A DNA stretch of 64,000 nt, from positions 13,572 to 77,571 of the forward strand of contig JAWLFE010000012.1 of the NCBI GenBank assembly GCA_041685735.1. The letters run 5' to 3'. The notes below the pieces were generated by a model. That model did not search any database and was not told the DNA's origin. It saw only the letters and a list, made by a program, of their open reading frames with translations. Shown in pieces: positions 7,875 to 17,248 of the stretch. Source of the stretch: CSSed11-175R1 sp041685735 (GTDB lineage: Bacteria > Actinomycetota > Nitriliruptoria > Nitriliruptorales > Nitriliruptoraceae). Position 1 is the stretch's first letter, and each line of letters opens with the position of its first letter. Both the position numbers and the translations under genes were made by a program.

Positions 7875-8905
7875 TCGCGATCCTCATCGCCGGTGCCGTG
7901 GCCCTGCTGACGGCTCTGGTCGGGACCCCGCTGGTCATCAGCTACTTCCGGGACCGCGGGTTCGGTCAGCAGATCCGCGAGGAGGGACCGGCCAGCCACC
8001 ACTCCAAGGCGGGCACGCCGACGATGGGCGGGACCGCCATCGTGCTGGCGACCGTCGTGGCCTTCGTCGTGGCCCACCTCGGTGCGACCCGGGTCACGCC
8101 GCTCGGGTTGCTGGTGCTCGCCACGTTCGTGCTGATGGCCGTCGTCGGGTTCACGGACGACCTGATCAAGCTGCGGATGCGACGCAACCTCGGCCTGAAC
8201 AAGACGACCAAGTTCCTCGGACAGGCCCTGATCGCCGCGCTGTTCGCCTTCGTCGGTCCGGCGTACGCGGACCTGCCCCAGAACATCTCGGTCGTGGGCG
8301 ACATCGTCTTCGAGGTCAGTCCGTGGGTGTTCTTCCTGTGGATCTTCCTGCTGCTGACCGGCGCGTCGAACGCGGTCAACCTCACCGACGGTCTGGACGG
8401 TCTGGCGGCGGGGTCCGGTGCCCTGGCGTTCGGTGGGTACACCCTCATCGCGTTCTGGCAGTTCAGGAACTTCGAGGTGTACGCGCTCGAGGCGGCGCAG
8501 TACCTCGACATCGCGATCATCGCGGCGGCGCTGGTCGCGGCCTGCTCCGGGTTCCTATGGCACAATGCACCCCCCGCGCGGATCTTCATGGGCGACACCG
8601 GCTCGCTTGCACTCGGGGGGGTGCTCGCCGCGATGGCCGTCGCCACCAACACGCAGGTGCTGCTCGTGTTGGTCGGCGGGTTGTTCGTGGTCGAGACGCT
8701 GTCGGTGATCGTCCAGGTCGCGGTGTTCCGCCTCACCGGCAGGCGTGTCTTCCGCATGGCTCCGATCCACCACCACTTCGAACTGCTCGGCTGGCAGGAG
8801 ACCACGATCATCGTCCGGTTCTGGATCATCGCCGGGATCGGCATCTCGCTCGGCCTCGGTCTGTTCTACGCGGAGTGGATCGACCGGGTCGGGACGATCG
8901 GATGA
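7871..8905 (+). CDS. mraY: Phospho-MurNAc-pentapeptide transferase MraY
   Basis: MraY moves phospho-MurNAc-pentapeptide from UDP to undecaprenyl phosphate, making lipid I at the inner face of the membrane. The 344-residue polytopic protein has about ten membrane spans. Family motifs seen are HHSKAGTPTMGG near residue 43, the Mg-binding TDDLIK, the NLTDGLDGLAAG loop, and the HNAPPARIFMGDTGSL and APIHHHFE blocks with the conserved histidines. The ATG lies in the murF stop. The stop overlaps the first of two adjacent ATG codons of murD. Confidence 0.97.
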   Translation: MIAILIAGAVALLTALVGTPLVISYFRDRGFGQQIREEGPASHHSKAGTPTMGGTAIVLATVVAFVVAHLGATRVTPLGLLVLATFVLMAVVGFTDDLIKLRMRRNLGLNKTTKFLGQALIAALFAFVGPAYADLPQNISVVGDIVFEVSPWVFFLWIFLLLTGASNAVNLTDGLDGLAAGSGALAFGGYTLIAFWQFRNFEVYALEAAQYLDIAIIAAALVAACSGFLWHNAPPARIFMGDTGSLALGGVLAAMAVATNTQVLLVLVGGLFVVETLSVIVQVAVFRLTGRRVFRMAPIHHHFELLGWQETTIIVRFWIIAGIGISLGLGLFYAEWIDRVGTIG

Positions 8906-10350
8906 TGGCGATGGCCACGGCACGACCGACCGCCCCCGGCCTGTCCGGGGTGCGACGCGCACTGGTCGTTGGCCTGGGTTCGTCGGGCCTGGCTGCCATC
9001 CACCTGCTCCTCGGGCAGGACGTCACGGTCGTCGCCGTGGATGAGGCGCACGACCATCCCGGAGCCGACGAGGCCCGGAACGCCGGAGCGACCGTCGTGC
9101 TCGACCGCCCCGCGGTCGACCTGCTCGACGATGCGATCGACCTGGTGGTGCCGTCCCCGGGGGTGCCCGAACGGGCACCGGTGCTGCAGCGCGCGGCCGC
9201 CGCCGGGATCAGCGTCTGGTCCGAACCCGAACTCGGTCTGCGGGCGTTCCCGCACCGCCTCCTGGCGATCACCGGGACCAACGGCAAGACGTCCACGACC
9301 GAGCTGGTCGCGGCGATGTTGGCCGCTGCCGATGTCCCGGCCGTGGCGTGCGGCAACATCGGACGCCCGTGCAGCGACGCGGCGGCGCGGACCCCGGCCG
9401 ACACCGTGCTGGTCGCCGAGCTCTCCAGCTTCCAGCTGCGGTTCGCCGAGACCCTGCGTCCGACGGTCGGTGTCGTGCTCAACGTCGCGGACGACCACCT
9501 CGACTGGCATGGGGATGCGGCCGCCTACGGGCGTGCGAAGGCACGCATCTGGATCGGGCAGACGGCCGATGACTGGGCCGTCGCCAACGCGGATGATCCG
9601 ACGACCGTGTCACTGCGCGATCGCCACGCGCCGGGGCGGCACGCAGCCTTCTCCGGCACACGGCCGGTGGCCACGGGGGTCGGGCGCCGTGACGATCGCC
9701 TGGTCGTCACGGACCCGGCCGGTGAGGTCACCGACCTGCTCGCGGTCGGCGATCTGACGAGCCAGGCGCCGCACCACGTCGCCAACGTCGCCGCGGCGGC
9801 GACGCTCGCCGTGCTCGCCGGCATCGATCACGCGCCGATCGTCGAGGTGGCCCGCACCTACCACCCCGGCATGCACCGCTTCGAGACGGTCGCGATCATC
9901 GATGACGTGCGCTACGTCAACGACTCCAAGGCCACCAACGTCCACGCGGCGGCCGCCGCCCTGGGCGCGGCCGACGACATCATCTGGATCGCCGGGGGCC
10001 TGTCGAAGAGGGTCGACCTCGCCCCCCTCGGCGAGCACCTCGGCCACGTGCGAGCGGCCGTGCTCATCGGATCGGCTGCGGACGAACTGGCCATGATCTG
10101 TCACCGTGCGGGGGTGCCCGCCGAGCGGGCCGGGTCCATGGAGGACGCGGTCCGGCGTGCGCGTGCGCTCGCCCGTCCGGGTGGCACCGTGCTCCTGGCC
10201 CCCGCCTGTGCCTCGTTCGATCAGTTCCGTGACTACGCCGATCGTGGCGCACGCTTCGCCGCCGCGGTCCGGGCCGGCGGCGCCACCGGGACGGCGCGTG
10301 GTGACGCGTCGACCGCGGCGGAAGAAGGAGGGGCGACCGATGGCGCGTGA
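8902..10350 (+). CDS. murD: UDP-MurNAc-L-alanine:D-glutamate ligase MurD
   Basis: MurD adds D-glutamate to UDP-MurNAc-L-Ala. The 482-residue protein has an N-terminal Rossmann-like substrate domain (GLGSSGLAAIHLL), the P-loop TGTNGKTS (Thr124 to Ser131, Lys129), and the C-terminal blocks NDSKATNVHAAAAAL and APACASFDQFRDYADRG. The length is slightly above average because of a Gly/Ala/Thr-rich tail after the last family block. Two tandem ATG codons (8902, 8905) could serve as start; the first gives the four-base overlap seen across the cluster. It overlaps ftsW by 11 bases. Confidence 0.95.
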   Translation: MMAMATARPTAPGLSGVRRALVVGLGSSGLAAIHLLLGQDVTVVAVDEAHDHPGADEARNAGATVVLDRPAVDLLDDAIDLVVPSPGVPERAPVLQRAAAAGISVWSEPELGLRAFPHRLLAITGTNGKTSTTELVAAMLAAADVPAVACGNIGRPCSDAAARTPADTVLVAELSSFQLRFAETLRPTVGVVLNVADDHLDWHGDAAAYGRAKARIWIGQTADDWAVANADDPTTVSLRDRHAPGRHAAFSGTRPVATGVGRRDDRLVVTDPAGEVTDLLAVGDLTSQAPHHVANVAAAATLAVLAGIDHAPIVEVARTYHPGMHRFETVAIIDDVRYVNDSKATNVHAAAAALGAADDIIWIAGGLSKRVDLAPLGEHLGHVRAAVLIGSAADELAMICHRAGVPAERAGSMEDAVRRARALARPGGTVLLAPACASFDQFRDYADRGARFAAAVRAGGATGTARGDASTAAEEGGATDGA

Positions 10351-11599
10351 CACGACACCGACCCGGGAACGGACCGCGGCGGACGGCGGCGGCCGGTGGC
10401 GGCCACCGATCCGGTTCGCCGCCGGTCCGTGGACCCCGGATGCGACGGGCATCACGCTGGTCACGCTGCTGCTGGTCGTCCTCGGCCTGGTGATGAGCTT
10501 CTCCGCGTCGTTCGTCGATGCGGCCGAGGCCGGGAACCCCTTCGGGGTCTTCACCCGGCAGGCGACCTGGGCCGCCATCGGGGTCGTGGCCTTCGCGGTG
10601 GCCGCATCCGTCGACCACCGGGTCTGGCGTCGCCTGTCCTGGGGATTGTTGGCGATCTCGCTCGTCGGGTTGATCCTGGTGCTGATCGACGGGGTCGGTC
10701 TCGAGCGGTACGGATCGACACGGTGGCTCGGGGTCGGCCCCCTGGTGGTGCAACCATCGGAACTCGCGAAGCTGGCGACCCTGCTGTGGCTGGCGGACGT
10801 GCTCGAGCGCAAACGCCCGAAGGACCGCTCGCTCCACGACGTCGACCACCTGCTCCTCCCGGCGGTCCCGCTGTTGCTGGTGCTGGCCGTGCTGGTGCTG
10901 ATGCAGCCCGACCTCGGTACCACGATCCTGCTGTCGCTGATCGTGGCGGCGATCCTGTGGGTCGAGGGCCTGCCGTCGCGGTTCGTGGCGATCCTGGCGA
11001 CGATGGGCCTGCTGGCCGTGGCAACCCTCGCGGTGGTCGCCCCCTACCGCCTGGCGCGGGTGACGGGGTGGCTCAACCCGGAAGCGGACCCGCTCGGCGG
11101 CGGCTTCCAGTTGCTCCAGAGCCGCTACGCCCTGGGGTCCGGAGGGATCTTCGGCGTCGGGTTGGGCTCCTCCCGCGCCAAGTGGAACTTCGTGCCGAAC
11201 CCGGAGACCGACTTCATCTTCGCGATCATCGGCGAGGAACTGGGCCTGATCGGCGCCACGGTCGTGCTCGCCCTGTTCGGGGCGCTGCTGTACGTCGGGC
11301 TGCGCATCGCCTACGCCGCCGGCTCCGGGTTCGCCCGGACCGTGGCCTTCGCGATCACCACGTGGCTGGTGGGCCAGGCGATGATCAACATCGGGGCGGT
11401 GACCGGCCTGCTCCCGATCACCGGGGTGACCCTGCCGTTGGTCTCGGTGGGTGGGTCGTCCCTGGTCTCCACGTTGGCCGCACTTGGCATCCTCGTCGCC
11501 ATCAGCCGGGGGTCCGCCGCGGCGTCCACCTCGTCGGCGTCGCGCCGGGGGGCCCGGTCGGGCACACGACAGCAGGCGACCGGAGGTGCGAGGTCATGA
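10340..11599 (+). CDS. ftsW: Septal peptidoglycan glycosyltransferase FtsW (SEDS)
   Basis: FtsW polymerises lipid II at the septum with FtsI. The 419-residue protein has about ten membrane helices and SEDS family blocks: MSFSASF after the first span, the RWLGVGPLVVQPSELAKLA region, QPDLGTTILL, and the extracellular loop GGGFQLLQSRYALGSGG. The C-terminus has NIGAVTGLLPITGVTLPLVS and a Ser/Arg-rich cytoplasmic tail. The ATG at 10340 has a strong AAGGAGG (10325-10331) eight bases upstream, inside murD. RodA is the close relative; the place between murD and murG argues for FtsW. Confidence 0.95.
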   Translation: MARDTTPTRERTAADGGGRWRPPIRFAAGPWTPDATGITLVTLLLVVLGLVMSFSASFVDAAEAGNPFGVFTRQATWAAIGVVAFAVAASVDHRVWRRLSWGLLAISLVGLILVLIDGVGLERYGSTRWLGVGPLVVQPSELAKLATLLWLADVLERKRPKDRSLHDVDHLLLPAVPLLLVLAVLVLMQPDLGTTILLSLIVAAILWVEGLPSRFVAILATMGLLAVATLAVVAPYRLARVTGWLNPEADPLGGGFQLLQSRYALGSGGIFGVGLGSSRAKWNFVPNPETDFIFAIIGEELGLIGATVVLALFGALLYVGLRIAYAAGSGFARTVAFAITTWLVGQAMINIGAVTGLLPITGVTLPLVSVGGSSLVSTLAALGILVAISRGSAAASTSSASRRGARSGTRQQATGGARS

Positions 11600-12732
11600 C
11601 CCGAACCGTGCTGTTCGCCGGCGGTGGGACCGCCGGGCATGTCTTCCCCGCGATCGCGGTCGCCCAGGCGTTGCAGGCCAGGCACCCGGACCTCGAACCC
11701 GTCTTCATCGGGGTGGAGGACCGTCTGGAGGCCCGACTGGTCCCGGCCGCCGGATTCCGGCTCCACACGATGGACACCCCGTTGATCCCTCGACGCCTGT
11801 CCCCGAAGCTGCTGGCCGTGCCCGGTGGGCTCCGCCGGTCGGTGGCGCGGAGCGTGGAGATCGCCGCGGAGGAGCACGCCGTGGCCGCGGTGACCTTCGG
11901 GGGGTACGTGTCGTTCCCGGTCGCCCGTGCCGCCCGACGCTCGTCGATCCCGCTCGTCATCCACGAACAGAACGCCGTCCCGGGGCTCGCGAACCGACTG
12001 GCCTCCCGCTGGGCGGACCGGATCGCGGTCAGCGTGCCGGGATCCGCGGACCGGTTCCGGCGCGCCGAGCGGTGCGTGGTGACCGGCAACCCGGTCCGGC
12101 AGGACATCGCGCTGCTGGATCGCGACGGCCTCCGGGCCGAAGCCCGGGACCGGTTCGGGCTCGATCCGGACCGTCCCACGTTGCTGGTCTTCGGCGGCAG
12201 CCAGGGAGCGCGGTCGCTGAACCGGGCGATCGTCGCGGCTCATCCCCGGTGGGGTGATCAAGCGGTGCAGGTGCTGCACGCGACCGGGCGCGCGACCCAT
12301 GAGGCGACCGCGACCGCCTGGGCTCAGGCGCGGGAGCAGGGTGAGGGCCCCAAGGTCAAGGTGCTCGACTTCATCGAGAGCATGGCGGACGCCTACGCCG
12401 CTGCGGACCTGGTGGTCTGTCGCGCCGGTGCGACCTCGATCGCGGAGCTGACCGCGCTCGGCATCCCGTCGATCCTGATCCCCTACCCGCATGCGACCGC
12501 CGATCACCAGACGGAGAACGCCCGGGCGCTGGAGCGTGCCGGTGGCGCCATCGTGATCCCCGACGACGACCTCGATGCGGATGCGCTGCTGGCCGCCTGT
12601 CGACCGCTACTGGCGGACCCATCACGCCGGCAGGCCGTGGCCGATGCAGCACGCGCGTTCGGGCGGCCCGACGCGGCGGAGAACGTCGCCCGACTCGTCC
12701 CGGCCCTCATCGACGCACGGAGATCATCGTGA
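11596..12732 (+). CDS. murG: UDP-GlcNAc transferase MurG
   Basis: MurG adds N-acetylglucosamine to lipid I to make lipid II at the inner membrane face. The 378-residue protein is a GT-B glycosyltransferase. The N-terminal glycine-rich loop GGGTAGHVFPA binds lipid I and diphosphate. HEQNAVPGLANR is the family block after the first domain. The second domain has FGGSQGARSLN and the donor-binding CRAGATSIAEL plus PYPHATADHQTENA. Start and stop codons overlap the neighbours ftsW and murC by four bases each. Confidence 0.97.
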   Translation: MTRTVLFAGGGTAGHVFPAIAVAQALQARHPDLEPVFIGVEDRLEARLVPAAGFRLHTMDTPLIPRRLSPKLLAVPGGLRRSVARSVEIAAEEHAVAAVTFGGYVSFPVARAARRSSIPLVIHEQNAVPGLANRLASRWADRIAVSVPGSADRFRRAERCVVTGNPVRQDIALLDRDGLRAEARDRFGLDPDRPTLLVFGGSQGARSLNRAIVAAHPRWGDQAVQVLHATGRATHEATATAWAQAREQGEGPKVKVLDFIESMADAYAAADLVVCRAGATSIAELTALGIPSILIPYPHATADHQTENARALERAGGAIVIPDDDLDADALLAACRPLLADPSRRQAVADAARAFGRPDAAENVARLVPALIDARRSS

Positions 12733-14099
12733 GTACCCCCCCAACCGCGCGACAGCGGGTCCACCTCGTCGGCATCGGGGGCGCAGGCATGTCGGGGATC
12801 GCCCGCATCCTGCTGCAGCGAGGTGGCGAGGTGACCGGATCCGACCTGCGTGACGGTCGCGCGCTGGACGAGCTGCGCATGCTCGGGGCCCGGATCGAGA
12901 TCGGTCACGACGAAGCGCACGTGCGGGGCGCCGACATCGTGGTGATGTCGACCGCCGTCCCGCCCGACAACCGTGAGATCTCGGCCGCACGTGATGCAGG
13001 GCAGTTGGTCCTGCGTCGGGCGGAGATGCTGGCCCGTCTCATGGAGGACCAGACCGCGGTGCTCGTCTCCGGGACCCACGGCAAGACCACCACGACCTCC
13101 ATGACGGTCGTGGCACTCCAGGCTGCGGGAGCCGATCCGAGCTTCGCGATCGGCGGGTCACTCAACGAGAGTGGGACCAACGCCCATGCGGGCAGCGATC
13201 CGTTGTTCGTCGCGGAAGCCGATGAATCGGACCGCTCGTTCCTGGTCTACCGGCCCGACATCGCCGTGGTCACCAACCTGGAACACGACCACCCCGATGA
13301 GTTCCGCGATCTGGACGCCGTCATGCAGGCGTTCCGTGGCTTCACCGAACGGCGCGCGATCGGGGCACCGACGCTGCTGTGCGCGGACGACGCGGGAACG
13401 CGAGCTCTGGCGGAGATCATCGACGAGCCGGTCGTGCTGTTCGGCACCGATGCGCGGGCACAGATCCGCACGATCGTCAGCGACGACGGGCACCATGTGC
13501 TGCGCCGTGACGGCGAGGACATCGCCCGTTTCGCCCTGGCGGTGCCGGGGCGTCACAACGTGCTGAACGCGACCGCCGCGCTGGCGACCTGCGTCCTGCT
13601 GGATGTGGATCCGGCTGCAGCTGCCCCGGGGCTCACGCGTTTCCTCGGCGCGGCCCGCCGGTTCCAACGGTTGGGTGAGGCCGCCGGGGTCGTGGTGGTC
13701 GACGACTACGCCCACCACCCGACCGAGCTGCGCGCGACCCTGGCCGCGGCCCGGACCTCCACGACGGGGCGGATCGTCGTGGTGGTCCAACCCCATCGCT
13801 ACTCGCGGACCCAGGTGTTCGGCGAGGAGCTGGGCCGGGCCGCCGCGGCCGCGGATGTCGTCGTCGTGACGGATGTCTACGCCTCGGGCGAGTCGCCCGT
13901 CCCGGGGGTCAGCGGGCGCACCGTGGCGGACGCGGCGATCGCGGCGGGAGCCAACGCCTATGACGTGCCCCACCTGGCCGATGTCGTCGACACCCTGGTG
14001 GAACTCGTCGGTCCCGGTGACCTCGTCCTGACGACGGGCGCCGGCGACGTGACCCAGGTGGGACCGGCGCTGCTGCAGCGATTGGGGGGTGGCGTGTGA
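12729..14099 (+). CDS. murC: UDP-MurNAc-L-alanine ligase MurC
   Basis: MurC starts the stem peptide by joining L-alanine to UDP-MurNAc. The 456-residue protein begins with a glycine-rich loop GIGGAGMSGIARIL, typical of MurC. The ATP loop is GTHGKTTTTS (115-124, Lys119), and the metal and substrate blocks EADESDRSF and DDYAHHPTE are intact. The GTG start lies inside the murG stop. The gene overlaps murB by four bases. Length is normal for the family. Confidence 0.97.
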   Translation: MSTPPTARQRVHLVGIGGAGMSGIARILLQRGGEVTGSDLRDGRALDELRMLGARIEIGHDEAHVRGADIVVMSTAVPPDNREISAARDAGQLVLRRAEMLARLMEDQTAVLVSGTHGKTTTTSMTVVALQAAGADPSFAIGGSLNESGTNAHAGSDPLFVAEADESDRSFLVYRPDIAVVTNLEHDHPDEFRDLDAVMQAFRGFTERRAIGAPTLLCADDAGTRALAEIIDEPVVLFGTDARAQIRTIVSDDGHHVLRRDGEDIARFALAVPGRHNVLNATAALATCVLLDVDPAAAAPGLTRFLGAARRFQRLGEAAGVVVVDDYAHHPTELRATLAAARTSTTGRIVVVVQPHRYSRTQVFGEELGRAAAAADVVVVTDVYASGESPVPGVSGRTVADAAIAAGANAYDVPHLADVVDTLVELVGPGDLVLTTGAGDVTQVGPALLQRLGGGV

Positions 14100-15076
14100 G
14101 CGGAGCCGCGAGCGCGCCGGTCACCGGTGCTGATCGGCTGGTCGCTGACCTGCAGGACGCCGGTGTCGTATCGGTCGTGGCCGACGCCTCGCTGGCGGCG
14201 GTGACGACCCTGCGGGTCGGGGGACCGGCGCGCGCGCTGGTCACCGCGGAACGCGACGAGGACCTCGCGGCCGTCGGTCGTGTCTGCCGGCAGCACGACG
14301 TTCCCTGGATCGTGGTGGGGCGGGGGTCCAACCTGCTCCTGCCCGATCGGGGTTGGCCGGGGGTCGCGATCATGCTCGGCCGCGGCTTCCGCGGCCTCGA
14401 GCTCCCGACGGGTGCAGGGGCGGGGCCGGGCCAGACCGGGCGGCTGCGTGCTGGTGCCGCGGAACCGTTGCCGACCCTGGCCGTGCGGATCGCCGATGCC
14501 GGTTTCCGTGGTTTCGCCTGGGCCTGTGCGGTGCCGGGAACGCTCGGGGGAGCGGTCCGCATGAACGCCGGCGCACACGGTGGGGACATGTCCGACCACC
14601 TCGTCGAGGTCGAACTCGTCCGACTGGGCACCGGCGTCCGTGAGGTGTGTGCCGCGTCCGTGCTCGAACTGTCGTACCGGCACAGCGTCCTGCCCGACGA
14701 TGCGATCGTGGTGGCGGCGACCCTCGAACTCGAGCGGGGGAACCCCGCGACGATCCGAGCGGAGATCGATGGCATCCGGGCCTGGAGGCGTGCCCACCAA
14801 CCCCTCAACGAACCCAACTGCGGGTCGGTGTTCACCAACCCGCCGGGGGACTCGGCCGGTCGGCTCATCGACGCGTCCGGAGGCAAGGATGTCGAGATCG
14901 GCGGAGCTCGTGTGTCCGACCGGCACGCCAACTTCATCGTCACGCGTCCGGGGGCCACCGCCAGCGATGTCCTGGCAGTGATCGCCGAGGTCCAACGGGT
15001 GGTCCGGGACCACGCCGGTGTCGAGTTGACCACCGAGGTGGTCCGGCCCGAGGTGCCGGGGGTGGGTGCACCGTGA
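14096..15076 (+). CDS. murB: UDP-N-acetylenolpyruvoylglucosamine reductase MurB
   Basis: MurB uses FAD and NADPH to reduce UDP-GlcNAc-enolpyruvate to UDP-MurNAc. The 326-residue product shows the FAD-binding block VGRGSNLLLPDRGWPG, then WACAVPGTLGGAVRMNAGAHGG. The catalytic region NEPNCGSVFTNPPGDSAGRLID contains the conserved serine, followed by VSDRHANFIV. The start is a GTG in the murC stop, and the stop overlaps ftsQ by four bases. Confidence 0.95.
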   Translation: MSGAASAPVTGADRLVADLQDAGVVSVVADASLAAVTTLRVGGPARALVTAERDEDLAAVGRVCRQHDVPWIVVGRGSNLLLPDRGWPGVAIMLGRGFRGLELPTGAGAGPGQTGRLRAGAAEPLPTLAVRIADAGFRGFAWACAVPGTLGGAVRMNAGAHGGDMSDHLVEVELVRLGTGVREVCAASVLELSYRHSVLPDDAIVVAATLELERGNPATIRAEIDGIRAWRRAHQPLNEPNCGSVFTNPPGDSAGRLIDASGGKDVEIGGARVSDRHANFIVTRPGATASDVLAVIAEVQRVVRDHAGVELTTEVVRPEVPGVGAP

Positions 15077-15822
15077 TCGACGACCGCATCGCGGCACGCC
15101 GCCAGGAGGTCCGCGAGGACCGTCGCCGTCGACGGCTGCGTCGCACCGTCATCCTGGGCGTGATCGTCGCCCTTGCGATCGCGGTCGTCCTGATCGAGCG
15201 CAGTCCGCTGGTTGGGCTCGAGGAGGTGCAGGTCAGCGGCACCGAGCGACTGACCGAGGCACAGGTCCGAGACGCCGCTGCCATCCCGCTCGGCACCTCG
15301 ACCCTCCGTCTCGGCCTGGGACCGGCAGCCGAACGCGTGAGCGCTCTCCCACTGGTCCGTGAGGCATCGGCCCGTCGGATCGACCCGCTCACGGTCGTGA
15401 TCGAGGTCGTGGAACGCCAACCCGTGCTGGTCGCTGACGACGGCGAGCGCCAGATGCTCATCGACCGCGACGGGGTGGTCATCGCGGAGGGTGCGCTCGA
15501 CGCGCTGCCGCGGGTGCGCGTCGATGCCGCCACACCGACCGCGGGGGCCACGGTGACCGACCACCCGGCACTGCACAACGCGCACCGTGCGTGGGAAGGG
15601 TTGTCCGGACCGTTGCGCGCACGTGTCGACCGCTACGACGCCCCCGCGCCCGACGACCTCGCGCTGCTGCTCGACGATGGCATCGAGGTGCGTTTCGGCC
15701 GAGCGGAGCGGGTCGCGGAGAAGGTCCGGGCGCTCGGTGCCGTGCTCGAGGATGTCGGATCGACACCGATCACGCGCATCGATGTGCGGGCGCCGGGCGC
15801 CCCGGTCGTCGTCGCCGAGTGA
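15073..15822 (+). CDS. ftsQ: Cell division protein FtsQ
   Basis: FtsQ links FtsL/FtsB to the divisome. The 249-residue protein has a very basic cytoplasmic start (RRRRRLRR), one membrane span at about 26-43, and then a POTRA domain beginning LEEVQVSGTERLTEAQVRDAA. A beta domain follows with the family feature LIDRDGVVIAEG. Topology, length and place after murB fit FtsQ. It ends the overlapping chain; a 265-base promoter region separates it from ftsZ. Confidence 0.9.
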   Translation: MIDDRIAARRQEVREDRRRRRLRRTVILGVIVALAIAVVLIERSPLVGLEEVQVSGTERLTEAQVRDAAAIPLGTSTLRLGLGPAAERVSALPLVREASARRIDPLTVVIEVVERQPVLVADDGERQMLIDRDGVVIAEGALDALPRVRVDAATPTAGATVTDHPALHNAHRAWEGLSGPLRARVDRYDAPAPDDLALLLDDGIEVRFGRAERVAEKVRALGAVLEDVGSTPITRIDVRAPGAPVVVAE

Positions 15823-15864
15823 CCGACCGTCGACGGCCACTGGTCATCCTGCCGTCGTCGCTGC

Positions 15865-15894
15865 TTGACCCTCGGTACACCCGCCGTCTAGGTT
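15865..15894 (+). promoter_or_regulatory. ftsZ upstream promoter P1
   Basis: TTGACC (15865-15870) and TAGGTT (15889-15894) are 18 bases apart. The pair lies about 195 bases before the ftsZ start, in the only sizeable gap of this part of the cluster. Confidence 0.45.
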
Positions 15895-15910
15895 CACCCC
15901 CAACACGAGG

Positions 15911-15939
15911 TTTACATAAGTATCACCCTCATGTAGAGG
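15911..15939 (+). promoter_or_regulatory. ftsZ downstream promoter P2 in an AT-rich patch
   Basis: TTTACA (15911-15916) is followed after exactly 17 bases by TAGAGG (15934-15939). The spacer, TAAGTATCACCCTC, is strikingly AT-rich for this genome. A TTGACATAA-like element followed by ACCCT is, from memory, common in front of actinobacterial ftsZ genes. Confidence 0.5.
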
Positions 15940-16087
15940 TCGAGGCTTCTGCAGAGCGGGTACACGAGTCAGACCGTGCGGCGGGCCGTGGCCCCGATGC
16001 GCGGCGCAGACCGTCGCGCACCGTCCGTGCTGCACCCGGCTCGTCCCCGTACCGTCCGTGACACCTGCTCGATCAAGGAGGACCGCT

Positions 16088-17242
16088 GTGGCGGCCAACC
16101 CCACCAACTATCTGGCCGTCATCAAGGTCGTCGGCATCGGCGGCGGCGGGGTCAACGCCGCGAACCGCATGATCGACGCCGGTCTGCGGGGCGTGGAGTT
16201 CATCGCGATCAACACCGATGCCCAGGCACTGCTGATGTCGGATTCGGACGTGAAACTCGACATCGGTCGGGATCTGACACGCGGGCTTGGCGCCGGGGCG
16301 GATCCGGAGATCGGACAGCAGGCGGCCGAGGACCACCGCGACGAGATCCTGGATGTCCTCAAGGGTGCCGACATGGTGTTCGTCACCGCCGGCGAAGGCG
16401 GGGGCACCGGGACCGGTGCGGCGCCGGTGGTCGCCGACGTGGCCAAGGAACTCGGTGCGCTGACCATCGGTGTGGTGACCCGGCCGTTCACCTTCGAGGG
16501 CCGCCGCCGCTCGATCCAGGCCGAGTCCGGCATCGCGGCGCTCAAGGAGCGGGTCGACACCCTGATCGTGATCCCGAACGACCGGTTGCTGCAGATCGCG
16601 GATGGTGGCACGTCGGTCGTCCAGGCCTTCAAGCTCGCAGACGACGTCCTGCTGCAGGGCGTCCAGGGCATCACCGACCTCATCACGACACCGGGGCTGA
16701 TCAACCTCGACTTCGCGGACGTCCGGACCGTCATGCGCGATGCCGGCAGCGCGTTGATGGGGATCGGCCAGGCCCGTGGGGAATCACGGGCGCTCGAGGC
16801 CGCCAAGCTCGCGGTGAGCTCGCCGCTGCTCGAGGCCTCGATCGACGGCGCCCGTGGGGTGTTGCTGATGCTGGCCGGGGGCAGCGACCTCGGATTGTTC
16901 GAGGTCAACGAGGCGGCCGATGTGATCACGCAGGCCGCCCACCCGGACGCCAACATCATCTTCGGTGCCGTGATCGACGACTCGCTCGGCGACGAGGTGA
17001 AGGTCACCGTCATCGCCGCGGGCTTCGACAAGGTAGACGCTCCGCTCGAGCAGGACGGGACGATCGTCACCAGCGCGGCGAGCGCTCCGGCCGACACCGC
17101 CGACGCCGACGAGCGGCCCCTCATCGACGATGACGATGAGCACGAGGTGTTCCGGCCCGAACCGGTGCGCGAACCGATCAGCCTCGTGCAGGTCGATGAC
17201 GATGACGATGACGACCTCGATGTGCCGTCCTTCCTGCGCTGA
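16088..17242 (+). CDS. ftsZ: Cell division GTPase FtsZ
   Basis: FtsZ forms the cytokinetic ring. The 384-residue protein has the N-terminal nucleotide loop GIGGGGVNAANRMI, the tubulin signature GGGTGTG (104-110), NTDAQAL, and the T7 loop region NLDFADVRTVM with its catalytic Asp. The linker is short and ends in a run of eight aspartates before the C-terminal peptide DVPSFLR, which normally binds SepF, FtsW or ZipA-like partners. The GTG start follows AAGGAGG (16075-16081) by six bases; upstream frame extension is not conserved. Two promoters precede the gene, allowing expression apart from the mur genes. Confidence 0.97.
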   Translation: MAANPTNYLAVIKVVGIGGGGVNAANRMIDAGLRGVEFIAINTDAQALLMSDSDVKLDIGRDLTRGLGAGADPEIGQQAAEDHRDEILDVLKGADMVFVTAGEGGGTGTGAAPVVADVAKELGALTIGVVTRPFTFEGRRRSIQAESGIAALKERVDTLIVIPNDRLLQIADGGTSVVQAFKLADDVLLQGVQGITDLITTPGLINLDFADVRTVMRDAGSALMGIGQARGESRALEAAKLAVSSPLLEASIDGARGVLLMLAGGSDLGLFEVNEAADVITQAAHPDANIIFGAVIDDSLGDEVKVTVIAAGFDKVDAPLEQDGTIVTSAASAPADTADADERPLIDDDDEHEVFRPEPVREPISLVQVDDDDDDDLDVPSFLR

Positions 17243-17248
17243 ACGATC

